A stretch of 64,000 nt of DNA from Posidoniimonas corsicana (GTDB lineage: Bacteria; Planctomycetota; Planctomycetia; Pirellulales; Lacipirellulaceae): NCBI RefSeq assembly GCF_007859765.1, contig NZ_SIHJ01000002.1, forward strand, positions 558,001-622,000, written 5' to 3'. The notes under the pieces were generated by a model. The model was not told the origin of the DNA and ran no database searches. It saw nothing but the letters and a program-made list of their open reading frames with translations. The translations under genes were made by a program, and so were the position numbers. Below, piece after piece: positions 14,956-22,858 of the stretch (positions within the stretch are counted from its first letter, which is position 1; each line of letters starts with the position of its first letter).

Positions 14956-15175
14956 CGCGGCCGGCCTCCTGAAGCGTAGAGGCCGGAGAGACCGCCGGCA
15001 GCCAGCCGCGGCGGCGCAGAGCGATCGCAACATCGGCCACGGCGGACCGCGGCAGAGCGCGTTTCCCTCCAAATCGACCCGGCTCAGGTAGGGCGGCGGT
15101 CTCGTAGAGTCGGCGGACCCGCCAGGGCTCGACGCCGAGCAATTCGGCGACCTGCTTCGTCGTTAGAAAATCCAT
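14948..15175 (-). CDS. Small HTH protein (excisionase-like)
   Basis: 75 residues from the ATG at 15175. It opens MDFLTTKQVAELLGVEPWRV, the standard helix-turn-helix of excisionase/DNA-binding family proteins, then a wing (LPEPGRFGGKRALPRSAV). It is the first gene of the right element's replication series and probably regulates excision or transcription. The inverted repeat at 15246-15301, just upstream, is a plausible binding site. Confidence 0.7.
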   Translation of the reverse strand: MDFLTTKQVAELLGVEPWRVRRLYETAALPEPGRFGGKRALPRSAVADVAIALRRRGWLPAVSPASTLQEAGRDG

Positions 15176-15245
15176 CCTGCCTCCCGTTTGCTTGAACACG
15201 GAAGGCAGTTTGACGCTGTGTGCCGGGCAATGCGACGGATCAGTT

Positions 15246-15301
15246 CGGCCGTAACAGCGTTCCGGCCGAAAGAAAGTATGGCCGGAACGCCGTTACGGCC
15301 G
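15246..15301. promoter_or_regulatory. Large inverted repeat between opposing functional blocks
   Basis: Arms 15246-15267 and 15280-15301 pair at 21 of 22 positions around a 12-base spacer (GAAAGAAAGTAT). On the plus strand the hairpin is followed by GTTATTTTT, so it could terminate plus-strand transcripts. On the minus strand it covers the stop codon of the upstream gene and precedes the HTH gene by about 70 bases, so it may also end that transcript or bind the HTH proteins. Confidence 0.6.
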
Positions 15302-16171
15302 GTTATTTTTCCGTCGCTTTAGCTCCTTGCCCACTGACTTGTGAGAAAACTGCCTCTCACCCTCCGGTAGGTTTCGATTGAGGTACCGCACAAGCTGTGA
15401 CACGTTCCCAGGCCCCACGATCTCCAACGCAGTGTCGAGTAGCTCCGCGTTTCTCTTTTGATCAAATCGAGTCACTTCGCCTCGGGCCGCAAAGTCGCGA
15501 GCGACCCTTGCGGCATCACGGTAGCGGTTCCATCGCTCCAAAGCTTCCTTGTGCGCGAACAACAGTTTCGAGAGCGAAACTGGCAACGGTGGGCCGGGCC
15601 CTACGATCAATTCTTCAACGCATTCGATGGCGTACGTGCAGTAGTAGTTGGCGAAGCAAAGATCCTCAAGTTGAGAGTAGAGACGACGCTGCGACCGCCG
15701 ATCTCTCGACTCGGCGGGGTGACTCTTACGGCGCCACCACTTGTATCCAATGAACCTACCAGCGTTTAGGCCATAGATAGTTTGGCGGTCTTGGTTGTCA
15801 GTGAACGCGAAGCTGGTGACATTATTGGGGTGATAGCGCGAGGGCAGGATAACCTCATGAGAGAACTGCCTAGCCGCTGCGGCGGCAATATCAGAGCGCA
15901 GCGTACGAAGATCACGGAGCGCAGAATCTGGCTCAATCGGTCGGGCCCAAACAACAGCGTCGGGCTGGTCCTCACCGGTGGGAACTCGGGCGAGCGCCTG
16001 CTCTAACAGGGAACGCCCACCCCGCTGTGAAGTGACGCCGCGGAACATCGGGCGGCGGCTTGCGTTCTTGGAGAGTCGAGAACGGCGGCCCCGGCCGCTA
16101 TTTGAATTTCCCAAGATATCTACCTCCGATGACGCCGAGCCGGCCGGCGAGCAACGCGGGGGAGGTAGCAC
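15293..16171 (-). CDS. Hypothetical protein of the element
   Basis: 292 residues if it starts at the GTG at 16171; an ATG at 16048 would remove 41 poorly conserved-looking, basic residues. The central part has an aromatic-rich region (FIGYKWWRRK, LCFANYYCTYAIECVEELI) and the C-terminus is basic (VGKELKRRKNNRP). No enzymatic motif is recognised. It ends inside the inverted repeat at 15246-15301. It may be the first cargo gene or a replication accessory; I cannot say which. Confidence 0.6.
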   Translation of the reverse strand: MLPPPRCSPAGSASSEVDILGNSNSGRGRRSRLSKNASRRPMFRGVTSQRGGRSLLEQALARVPTGEDQPDAVVWARPIEPDSALRDLRTLRSDIAAAAARQFSHEVILPSRYHPNNVTSFAFTDNQDRQTIYGLNAGRFIGYKWWRRKSHPAESRDRRSQRRLYSQLEDLCFANYYCTYAIECVEELIVGPGPPLPVSLSKLLFAHKEALERWNRYRDAARVARDFAARGEVTRFDQKRNAELLDTALEIVGPGNVSQLVRYLNRNLPEGERQFSHKSVGKELKRRKNNRP

Positions 16172-16229
16172 CCGTTGTCGCTCGCCAGCCTGTGCGGTTA
16201 ATTACTCCGCGAGCCCGGATCTAAGTTAA

Positions 16230-16424
16230 TCAGTAAGAAACTCCTTGGCGACGCGCTGGCAACGCCAGACCCTCACGACGCAAGAGGTCATGCAGCACCC
16301 TCGCATGGGATACGCGGCGATGCCGGGCGACGCGGTAGAGCGCTACACGGTCTCGGGGCGGCAGACAAACAGCAAAGGGCTCAGACCTGAACCGGCGGAG
16401 CCTTGATCGGCACAGAACATTCAT
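16230..16424 (-). CDS. Ribbon-helix-helix-like small regulator
   Basis: 64 residues from the ATG at 16424. FRSEPFAVCLPPRDRVALYR followed by VARHRRVSHARVLHDLLRRE has the strand-helix-helix pattern of CopG/Arc-type DNA-binding proteins. It lies downstream of the nuclease gene on the same strand and could autoregulate the island. Family assignment is by pattern only. Confidence 0.55.
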   Translation of the reverse strand: MNVLCRSRLRRFRSEPFAVCLPPRDRVALYRVARHRRVSHARVLHDLLRREGLALPARRQGVSY

Positions 16425-16497
16425 GCAGTCGATCCTTATCGATTGCACGGCGGAAGACAATACTTGCCGAGCGGACCACTGTAGGTGGGGTGGCCAA

Positions 16498-17577
16498 TCA
16501 ATCCTCCACCCCAAAGTGTTGTGTCAGACGCTCAATAGTGAAGCTGCTAGTCATCTTGCAGGCGGTGTGCTGCAGGGCGAACAGGCCCTTCTCCCAATAG
16601 GCCTCTTCGCGGGGAACCGTCTTGATCCATTCGACGCGGACGAGGTAGGCGCAGAGCTCGTCGTTGTCCTGGTCGCGATCCATTTCCTGGGCGGCTAGCG
16701 GCGCATCGAGAATCGGAATCGTCTTTCCGTTCACCTCGACTTCAAAGTCTCGGACCGGCGTCGAGGGCCCCACGACTTTGCCAATGCCGACATAGCCCTG
16801 CTTGGGGATGTTCACGAAGACTCGCGCGCCCAGGAACAACGCGTCGAGGGTCTGCGTGTACCACTTGCCGCCGCTTCCGCAGATGAAACCGTACTTTCGG
16901 CAGTCATCCCAGTTCTGGTGCGGGCCTTCTCCCAGCGACACGTAGAAATCGCGGCCATTCCAGGGCTCTCGCCGCTTCTTGGCCGAAGACTTGCTGGTCT
17001 GCACCTCGGCGTCCTGCGGGTCGATCAGCCACGACCGCGTGAGGTACTCGCTGCCATTGTCTCTGAAATAACGGAAGAAGACCGTATTAATTGGCACCCC
17101 ATACCTGCCGCTGAGGTAGGTAATGATCCGCTCGGTGCTGGGGTCCAGCTCGGACGCGACGATGATCATCCGGTGCGATTCGTTCATGTCCTCGGGAAGG
17201 CTGTGGGAGAAGGTCTCGTCGAACCCGACTTCCAACTCCTTACCATCGTTCTTGGCGGCATACAGATCGCCGATGTCGTCGTAGGAAAGCCCCTCCACCC
17301 ACGACGCATAGTCGAGAGCCTGCGCGACCACCTCGCGCGGCGTCTTGTTACGCTTCAGCTCGATCACGACCAGGTTGCCGTCGCGGTCCATCGCCAGCAG
17401 GTCGATGAACTTGCCGTGCGCGGTTGGAATCTGTCGCCCCAGCAGCATCAGCCCCGGCGACAAGACTGACAGGTCCGCCGCGATGGTGTCCTCGAGTTTC
17501 GACTCCGACTCGATCGGCTCAAACTCGATCCGGCTGAGCGTATTGCCGAGCCGCCAGATTCCTACCTCGATCGGCAT
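16498..17577 (-). CDS. NucS-like (DUF91-type) endonuclease domain protein
   Basis: 359 residues from the ATG at 17577, with GGAGGAG five bases upstream. The N-terminal 130 residues hold a PD-(D/E)XK nuclease fold of NucS/DUF91 type: Asp in KFIDLLAMDRDG, Glu-x-Lys in LVVIELKRNK, then a Gln/Tyr helix AQALDYASWVEGL. After it come a mixed region and a C-terminal domain (about 215-330: WNGRDFYVSLGEG, FLGARVFVNIPKQGYVGIG) that resembles a substrate-recognition domain. One of three such nucleases in this island. The target, possibly modified or branched DNA, is unknown. Confidence 0.8.
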   Translation of the reverse strand: MPIEVGIWRLGNTLSRIEFEPIESESKLEDTIAADLSVLSPGLMLLGRQIPTAHGKFIDLLAMDRDGNLVVIELKRNKTPREVVAQALDYASWVEGLSYDDIGDLYAAKNDGKELEVGFDETFSHSLPEDMNESHRMIIVASELDPSTERIITYLSGRYGVPINTVFFRYFRDNGSEYLTRSWLIDPQDAEVQTSKSSAKKRREPWNGRDFYVSLGEGPHQNWDDCRKYGFICGSGGKWYTQTLDALFLGARVFVNIPKQGYVGIGKVVGPSTPVRDFEVEVNGKTIPILDAPLAAQEMDRDQDNDELCAYLVRVEWIKTVPREEAYWEKGLFALQHTACKMTSSFTIERLTQHFGVED

Positions 17578-17610
17578 CACTCCTCCCAAGCTTGCTTCTT
17601 GAAAACCTAC

Positions 17611-18380
17611 CTAGATCTTGTCCACATTGCGCAGCGCGATTCTGATCTCGTACTCCTTCGCGGTCACCTCCGGATCATCAGCGATCGCGTACCGGATCTT
17701 GTCCGTTATCTGTTGGGCGATGATGATCCCCCGCACCGATTGACCGTTGGCCAGATGCCGCTTGACCCAATTCTTGTAGCGCAGGATCTGACCAGCGACC
17801 GAGTCAGGACCACGTGCGACCTTCAGCTCGATCACCACGAAGCCGCCCTGCTCGTCCACGGCCAGGATATCGATTCGCCCGACCTCGGTAATGAATTCGA
17901 CCCCAACCGTCTCGTCGGCGGTAACGTAGAGCTGCAGCCCCGGCTCGATCTCTTCCAGATGCTGGGCAAGGTAGTCTCGAAGGTGAGTCTCGGCCGCGAA
18001 TGCATGACCGGCGTCGTCATCCGCGCTAGGCTGGACCTCGTCGCCGCACTGGCGGACCGAGAACCGCCCTCCGTGGTTTCGAAGAGTTCCCACATCCCGT
18101 GCCGCTCGGGTGCGTAGAGCTCGACCCGCCCCGACTCCGGACGAAAGAAGAGGTCAAACAACGGGTTGTCGCAGACACGCGACCGGACATCGACCCCGTA
18201 GTGCACCCGCGAAGGATGGTTGACCGTGCCGGCGATCATCTGGCACTGAATCGTGGTCTTGTTGGTCCCTGGGTACTTGCCCATAACCCAGCTGGTCACG
18301 TCGACATTCGAGGCCGCGCCTCCCAGGACCTCGATTGCCTCCCGCACCATCTGGCGGACTGTTGGCTTAGCGTCAGACAA
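17611..18380 (-). pseudogene. Frameshifted two-domain NucS-like nuclease
   Basis: Two frames make one protein. The first (from ATG 18380) gives a winged-helix-like N-terminal domain (VRQMVREAIEVLGG, YPGTNKTTIQCQMI) and ends in sense near GMWELFETTEGG. Removing one base in the GGAGGGCGG run near 18065-18075 continues as RFSVRQCGDEV into a NucS/DUF91 nuclease domain: VGRIDILAVDEQG, FVVIELKVARG, GQILRYKNWVKRHL, stopping at 17611. The domain pair in one gene is common, so a single-base frameshift (real or sequencing error) is the best reading. The downstream half has a GTG at 18093 but no clear ribosome site. Confidence 0.7.
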
Positions 18381-18464
18381 GATTCACTCCCTGTTGCTTC
18401 GAACTTCGTCCGCCGCCAAGTACGCGCAGACTGCCGCTGGTTACCGCCTCACGCTGAGCCGCCC

Positions 18465-18995
18465 CTATGCCTGACTCCGCCCCCAGTACAAGACATCCAG
18501 GTGCACCGGGTGCGTACCCATCCGCTTTGCCACGCGCCGGGCGACTGCCTGGTACTGCTCGCTCGCCTCGGGCGTCAGCCGCTTGATGGTGCCCCACTTG
18601 GGCAGGCCCTCGCCCTCTGGCTCCGCGAGCAGCCGTGTGGCAATGTCTCGATCGAGAGGCACCTCGAGCAATGACTCCAGCTTTGCCAGCCCGTACTCCC
18701 GGCACAGGTAGCGGCTGTAGAGGACATCGCGAAGGAAGATGTTGAGCGCCTTGCGAGCGGCGCCCCAGTTCCTCGCGGCTCGGGGGAGACGACGCCGCAC
18801 AAACTCGGTGTGGGCGTCTAGCAGCTCGCCGACCCCCTCCCGCACGGCAGCGCTGTAGTCCTCCAGCGTAAGCAGCTTCAACGCGTCACGGGCGGCCTGC
18901 ACCACGCCAGCATCCCCTTGGTTCCGCAGCGTCGACGGACCGATGGCGACATTGGCTGTGCGGATCAGCAGATGCTTGAAGACGATCTCGTTCAT
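18465..18995 (-). CDS. Unknown protein coupled to a PD-(D/E)XK nuclease
   Basis: 176 residues, starting inside the last codons of the upstream nuclease gene (ATGA overlap), so the two are co-translated. It looks all-helical: LRNQGDAGVVQAARDALKLL, then GVGELLDAHTEFVRRRLPRA, LNIFLRDVLYSRYLCREYG, and a C-terminal part KWGTIKRLTPEASEQYQAVA. No signal peptide, membrane helix or catalytic motif. Its fixed pairing suggests a subunit, sensor or inhibitor of the nuclease. No family recognised. Confidence 0.7.
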   Translation of the reverse strand: MNEIVFKHLLIRTANVAIGPSTLRNQGDAGVVQAARDALKLLTLEDYSAAVREGVGELLDAHTEFVRRRLPRAARNWGAARKALNIFLRDVLYSRYLCREYGLAKLESLLEVPLDRDIATRLLAEPEGEGLPKWGTIKRLTPEASEQYQAVARRVAKRMGTHPVHLDVLYWGRSQA

Positions 18996-20038
18996 TGAGC
19001 GTCCACGCTCCTACTCTGGGACAGCAGGTATTCGAACACACAGACGAACCGCATAAAGCTGGCAGCCAAGGTCACGGCTACCTCTGACTGCACTCCCTGC
19101 AATTGCCGGTAGTTCGTGAACGACATCCTCTTGCCTTCTACCTCGACGGACTTCATCGCCAGCCCAAGCAATGCCGCCCACGCTGGGTAGTCAGCTCTGG
19201 CAAACCATTCTTTCACTGCCTGCGGCGCCTTATCGGCTACCTTGAAATCCAGCTCGACCGCCAAGTCCAGCTGCTCAGCATTCGTGCAATCCGACCCAGC
19301 AGCGAGCACTCGCAGGTTCACGTTGGCGTCACCTTCCGCCAAGTCGGTGTAGAGCCATCGCGCTTCCGGCGAAGGCCATACTTTCAACTTGAGTGGCCTT
19401 GCATCGCCGACCAGCGAGTTGATATTGCCTCGGACTTGGTCAACCAAGGCGACGATGCCACGTTGGTTCTCATCGTCGACAGTCTTCGGCGTCGAACGGC
19501 TCGCAATGATTGTCCGTACTCGCTCGGCTCCACAGGCGATCAAGGATGCGTATAGGTCTTTGCAATCGCCGGTCTCCTGCTCTTCGAGCCAACCCAGAAG
19601 ATCGGGCCAAGCAAGATGAACTTTGGCGTCTCGGCGGGCTGGGTCCAGCGCAAGAGAGGCGAACTCTGTCCCGCCGACACCGCTAGTAGGCGTCAGGTAC
19701 ACAACGGCGATTCGTGCCTGGCCGGCGGGAACGCCCAAGACTTCTTGCCTTTGCGACTTCCGTACTAGCCGACGGTAGTACTTGTTCAACTGTTCGCGGG
19801 TGATGGCGCCCGCAGCGACCTTGTTCTCTACCACAATCAGCCAATCGCCCCAAGCCAACAGCAGGTCGAGCAAGTCCTGTTCGCACACCACGTGACTTGG
19901 TCCGCCGTGCAAAGAGTCCACACCGTCTTCCTCGATAGCTCGCCGGAATTGACTGACGAACGCAGTCTTGAGCGCGTTATCGAATGCTGGATCGAGGAGA
20001 GTGGCCAGCAGCGCACTGGCCCCGGTCTCATTTGCCAC
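18992..20038 (-). CDS. PD-(D/E)XK nuclease superfamily protein
   Basis: 348 residues from the GTG at 20038. The N-terminal half has the fold signature: LLDPAFDNALKTAFV, Asp/Glu in VCEQDLLDLLLAWGDW, then Glu-x-Lys in LIVVENKVAAGAITREQLNK with a following helix. It resembles the PDDEXK_4-type nucleases that occur in defence islands. The C-terminal half (about 190-345) is a separate domain of unknown type. The GTG has no ribosome site. Upstream, the frame is open for 14 more codons to an ATC at 20080 preceded by AGGGGG, and the extra residues (NSDPAPNLLRHL) fit the domain's first helix, so translation may start at that unusual codon or the start may be mutated. Confidence 0.78.
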   Translation of the reverse strand: MANETGASALLATLLDPAFDNALKTAFVSQFRRAIEEDGVDSLHGGPSHVVCEQDLLDLLLAWGDWLIVVENKVAAGAITREQLNKYYRRLVRKSQRQEVLGVPAGQARIAVVYLTPTSGVGGTEFASLALDPARRDAKVHLAWPDLLGWLEEQETGDCKDLYASLIACGAERVRTIIASRSTPKTVDDENQRGIVALVDQVRGNINSLVGDARPLKLKVWPSPEARWLYTDLAEGDANVNLRVLAAGSDCTNAEQLDLAVELDFKVADKAPQAVKEWFARADYPAWAALLGLAMKSVEVEGKRMSFTNYRQLQGVQSEVAVTLAASFMRFVCVFEYLLSQSRSVDAQ

Positions 20039-20276
20039 AAGGTGGCGAAGTAGGTTCGGTGCTGGATCAGAGTTGGCGATGAGAGCCCCCTAGTGGCGTT
20101 GAGAGGATTTGACGCAGTCCGGCGGATGGCCCGATGGGCCAGAAGTGCCTCGGAAATTGCTGGTTTTGCTTCTGAGTTGCAGCCACCCCATCCGAGTACT
20201 AGAATTGCGTACAGCTGGTGGACAAAATTCGGCTCCATGCCGTGTGGGCTTCCTTGGAGGCCCCTATATCCGCCGG

Positions 20277-21107
20277 CTATTTTTTTGCGCGGGCCTCGTG
20301 CGTTAACGGGTTCGCCTGGGTGTAGTAGACCCCGTAGCCTCGCTCGCGGGTGTCGTCGACATCATGCACCAGGCCGGCCTGTGCCCAGATCAGGTTCAGA
20401 AAGCGATCCTCGTCGCGTTCATAGAATCGTTGCAACGCCCACAGGAAGTAATCAACAACCTGCAGGCAAGCCGTCTGGCGTGGCTCGCTCGCGATGATTT
20501 CTATTGAGGCCTCGCTTTCGATACCCCATTTGGACCGAAAGGCTTGTTTGGCGGCTTGCAAGGCGTCGCTGAAGGCCTCGGTCCGGTCCGAGCTGCCGCG
20601 AACGGCAAAACAGATTCTGTAGCCATCATCCTTGTGTAGTCGCTCCTTGAAGAGCTTGCTTACGCATCGGTCGTAGAGTTGATTCGGATGGTACCGGTAC
20701 TCTGGATTGCTCTCGTTTTTGGCGATCACCTTCCGAGCGATAACTTGCTTGTCGTGAACCACCGCATAGAAGCGGATGTCATGGCCCAAGAGCAGCCGAA
20801 ACACTTCGCGGCGCACCTCCGGAACATCGTCCTTCGCGTGAAACGCCAGTGCAGTCTTGCGTTTCTCTACCTGCATCGATGGCACGCCCTTGAAGTAGTC
20901 GTCGGCCAGCAGGCTCTCCCTAAGTTGCTCGAGCTCCCCGCTGAGTGCTATTGGGTCCACCACGTCAACCTTGCCGACGAAGAAGTACGAAGAGCACCCC
21001 GGCGTACCGACGATGACACGTCCCTTGCGGTTAAACAGCGTGGGATCACCGGCCTCATCAACGAAGTAGTGTCGCACCACGGGCGACCGCTGGCCTGCCT
21101 CCGTCAT
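20277..21107 (-). CDS. DUF3800 domain protein
   Basis: 276 residues. The DUF3800 signature is clear: HYFVDEAGDPTLF at the start, an internal LAFHAKDD, and near the end CLQVVDYFLWALQRF. The conserved acidic residues suggest an RNase H-like nuclease or nucleotide-binding fold, though no activity is firmly established. The ATG overlaps the HsdS stop by ATGA, so it is the last member of the restriction operon proper. DUF3800 proteins often accompany restriction and abortive-infection genes. Confidence 0.85.
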   Translation of the reverse strand: MTEAGQRSPVVRHYFVDEAGDPTLFNRKGRVIVGTPGCSSYFFVGKVDVVDPIALSGELEQLRESLLADDYFKGVPSMQVEKRKTALAFHAKDDVPEVRREVFRLLLGHDIRFYAVVHDKQVIARKVIAKNESNPEYRYHPNQLYDRCVSKLFKERLHKDDGYRICFAVRGSSDRTEAFSDALQAAKQAFRSKWGIESEASIEIIASEPRQTACLQVVDYFLWALQRFYERDEDRFLNLIWAQAGLVHDVDDTRERGYGVYYTQANPLTHEARAKK

Positions 21108-22858
21108 GCCGCATCTTCCTCAAGCAACCGGTGCACCATGGCGGCTAGCATCTTCTCGGTGATAGCGACCCTCTTCTCATGCTGCGCCCGTAGTGCGTCG
21201 CAACTAGCCAGCATCTGATCAACCTTGTCAACAATCCGCTGCTGCTCATTCAACGGGGGTACCGGGATCTGAAAAAAAGCCTGCTTCTGAATGCTTACCT
21301 GATTCCGCGTAGTCTGCGACATGATTGCAGCCATCTGCTCTTGCCAAACTTGGCTCCTCAAAACGATGTAGAAGTAGTTGCGGTCTATTGCTGCATCGTT
21401 AAGTCGATAGAATGTAACCGACGTTCCAAGCAGGAACGGTGCAACTTCTCCTTCGACACGCGCGACACGGCCAACTGTCGCGTTATGCGTGAGCAAGACA
21501 TCCCCACCCTGCGACCACCCTTTAACCAGTTGGTTTGCTTTATCTCTATTGAGCTTGCTGCATGTGCTCCATTGCACGCGTCCATCAACGAGGTCTTTGG
21601 CTGAGACGAATATCACACCGCTATTGGCAAACTCATTCTTGCGAGGATAGAGCGAACCGTGATTTCCGTCCGCGAAATCTACAATGATGTTGCGGTCGTA
21701 CAAATCTTGGATGACGGCATACTCCCACGACTCAGGAAGTTCAGCGAACAGACCACTCGGCACGTTCACCGGCGTCTTCTTCACCAGCTTTCGGCCGCGT
21801 TTGTAGTCTTTCGGAAGTACGTAGGTGCGGTCTAGCAGCTTAGACGAAGGCTCATCTTTCGGGTCCTGCTCCACCAGCTTCCCCTGCACCGCCAGCTGCA
21901 GGATCGTCTGCCGCAGGTCGTCGATGGTTTCGGGCGTGTCGTAGAGGGTTTCGAAGTGGTCGTTCAGGCGGCGCCAGGCGGACTGGATCTCGCTGCGGTC
22001 CGTCGCCGCGGTGAGGGCGTGCAGCGAGGCCTGGCTCGCCCGCTGCCGCAGGTCGACCTCCCGCTGCTGCTGAGCCTCGAGCTCGTCGCACATCGACATC
22101 AGGCTGTCGACTTTGGCGACTATGCGGAGCTGCTCGGCGAGGGGGGGAAGTGGGAATGGCGTTTCCGAAAAGTACGCCGTGGGGACCCGCTTCTGGCCGG
22201 CCGAGCCGGTCATCTTCGATACTCCGACTTCTAGGTACGACAACGACTTGAGGTGCAATAGTGCGTACTCTGGGAGAACGGCATCGCCAATCGGGCGAAG
22301 GACGTGCAACTCGGTCGTGCCTGCGCCAACGCCATTCTTGAGCCCTAGAATCACAGCGGACTTGCGATTTTGGAAGCACGGTGTGATTTTCGCCATTGCT
22401 ATATCACCGTCAGCAACGTGCGTGAAACCCTTTTTAACATCTCCCCAACTCCGGACTTCAGGCGAGATCGTTCCCGCATACCCATCGGAAATAGTTGCCA
22501 TCGGCAAGAACGATACCTCCGACGAGTCGTCAATGCTGTTCCGTGGTCCCACCTCACCAAGAATGCTGAAACGAGTCCACTCCCAACCGATCGGTAGCTC
22601 GTGCGGGACTTCTTCATTGCCTGGCGGCGGGGGCACTCTACGCTTTCGCAGCTTGCCATTCTCAACTAGACGCATCCGTTCTAAGCTGACCTGCTCCAAG
22701 AGTTCCGCTGCGGGAGCATCACCTTGGTGCTGCTCAACCAGCTTCCCACGCACGGCCAAGTCGAGAATCATTTCTCTCAGCTTCGCCACCGCGCCCGGAG
22801 CGGCAACGAATGCGTCGAGGTTGTCGAGAAACCTTGGAAGCATTCCGGCGGCAGTCAT
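21104..22858 (-). CDS. hsdS: Type I restriction enzyme specificity subunit
   Basis: 584 residues with two target-recognition domains and their coiled-coil spacers. TRD1 (about 95-255) starts LPIGWEWTRFSILGEVGP and ends LPPLAEQLRIVAKVDSL; TRD2 (about 375-560) starts LPESWEYAVIQDLYDR and ends VPPLNEQQRIVDKVDQML. The two PPLxEQxRIV elements are the hallmark of HsdS helical regions. Each TRD reads one half of a split recognition site. Start overlaps the HsdM stop by ATGA. The N-terminal segment before TRD1 (VAKLREMILDLAVRGKLVEQ) is repeated before TRD2 (IDDLRQTILQLAVQGKLVEQ). Confidence 0.95.
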   Translation of the reverse strand: MTAAGMLPRFLDNLDAFVAAPGAVAKLREMILDLAVRGKLVEQHQGDAPAAELLEQVSLERMRLVENGKLRKRRVPPPPGNEEVPHELPIGWEWTRFSILGEVGPRNSIDDSSEVSFLPMATISDGYAGTISPEVRSWGDVKKGFTHVADGDIAMAKITPCFQNRKSAVILGLKNGVGAGTTELHVLRPIGDAVLPEYALLHLKSLSYLEVGVSKMTGSAGQKRVPTAYFSETPFPLPPLAEQLRIVAKVDSLMSMCDELEAQQQREVDLRQRASQASLHALTAATDRSEIQSAWRRLNDHFETLYDTPETIDDLRQTILQLAVQGKLVEQDPKDEPSSKLLDRTYVLPKDYKRGRKLVKKTPVNVPSGLFAELPESWEYAVIQDLYDRNIIVDFADGNHGSLYPRKNEFANSGVIFVSAKDLVDGRVQWSTCSKLNRDKANQLVKGWSQGGDVLLTHNATVGRVARVEGEVAPFLLGTSVTFYRLNDAAIDRNYFYIVLRSQVWQEQMAAIMSQTTRNQVSIQKQAFFQIPVPPLNEQQRIVDKVDQMLASCDALRAQHEKRVAITEKMLAAMVHRLLEEDAA

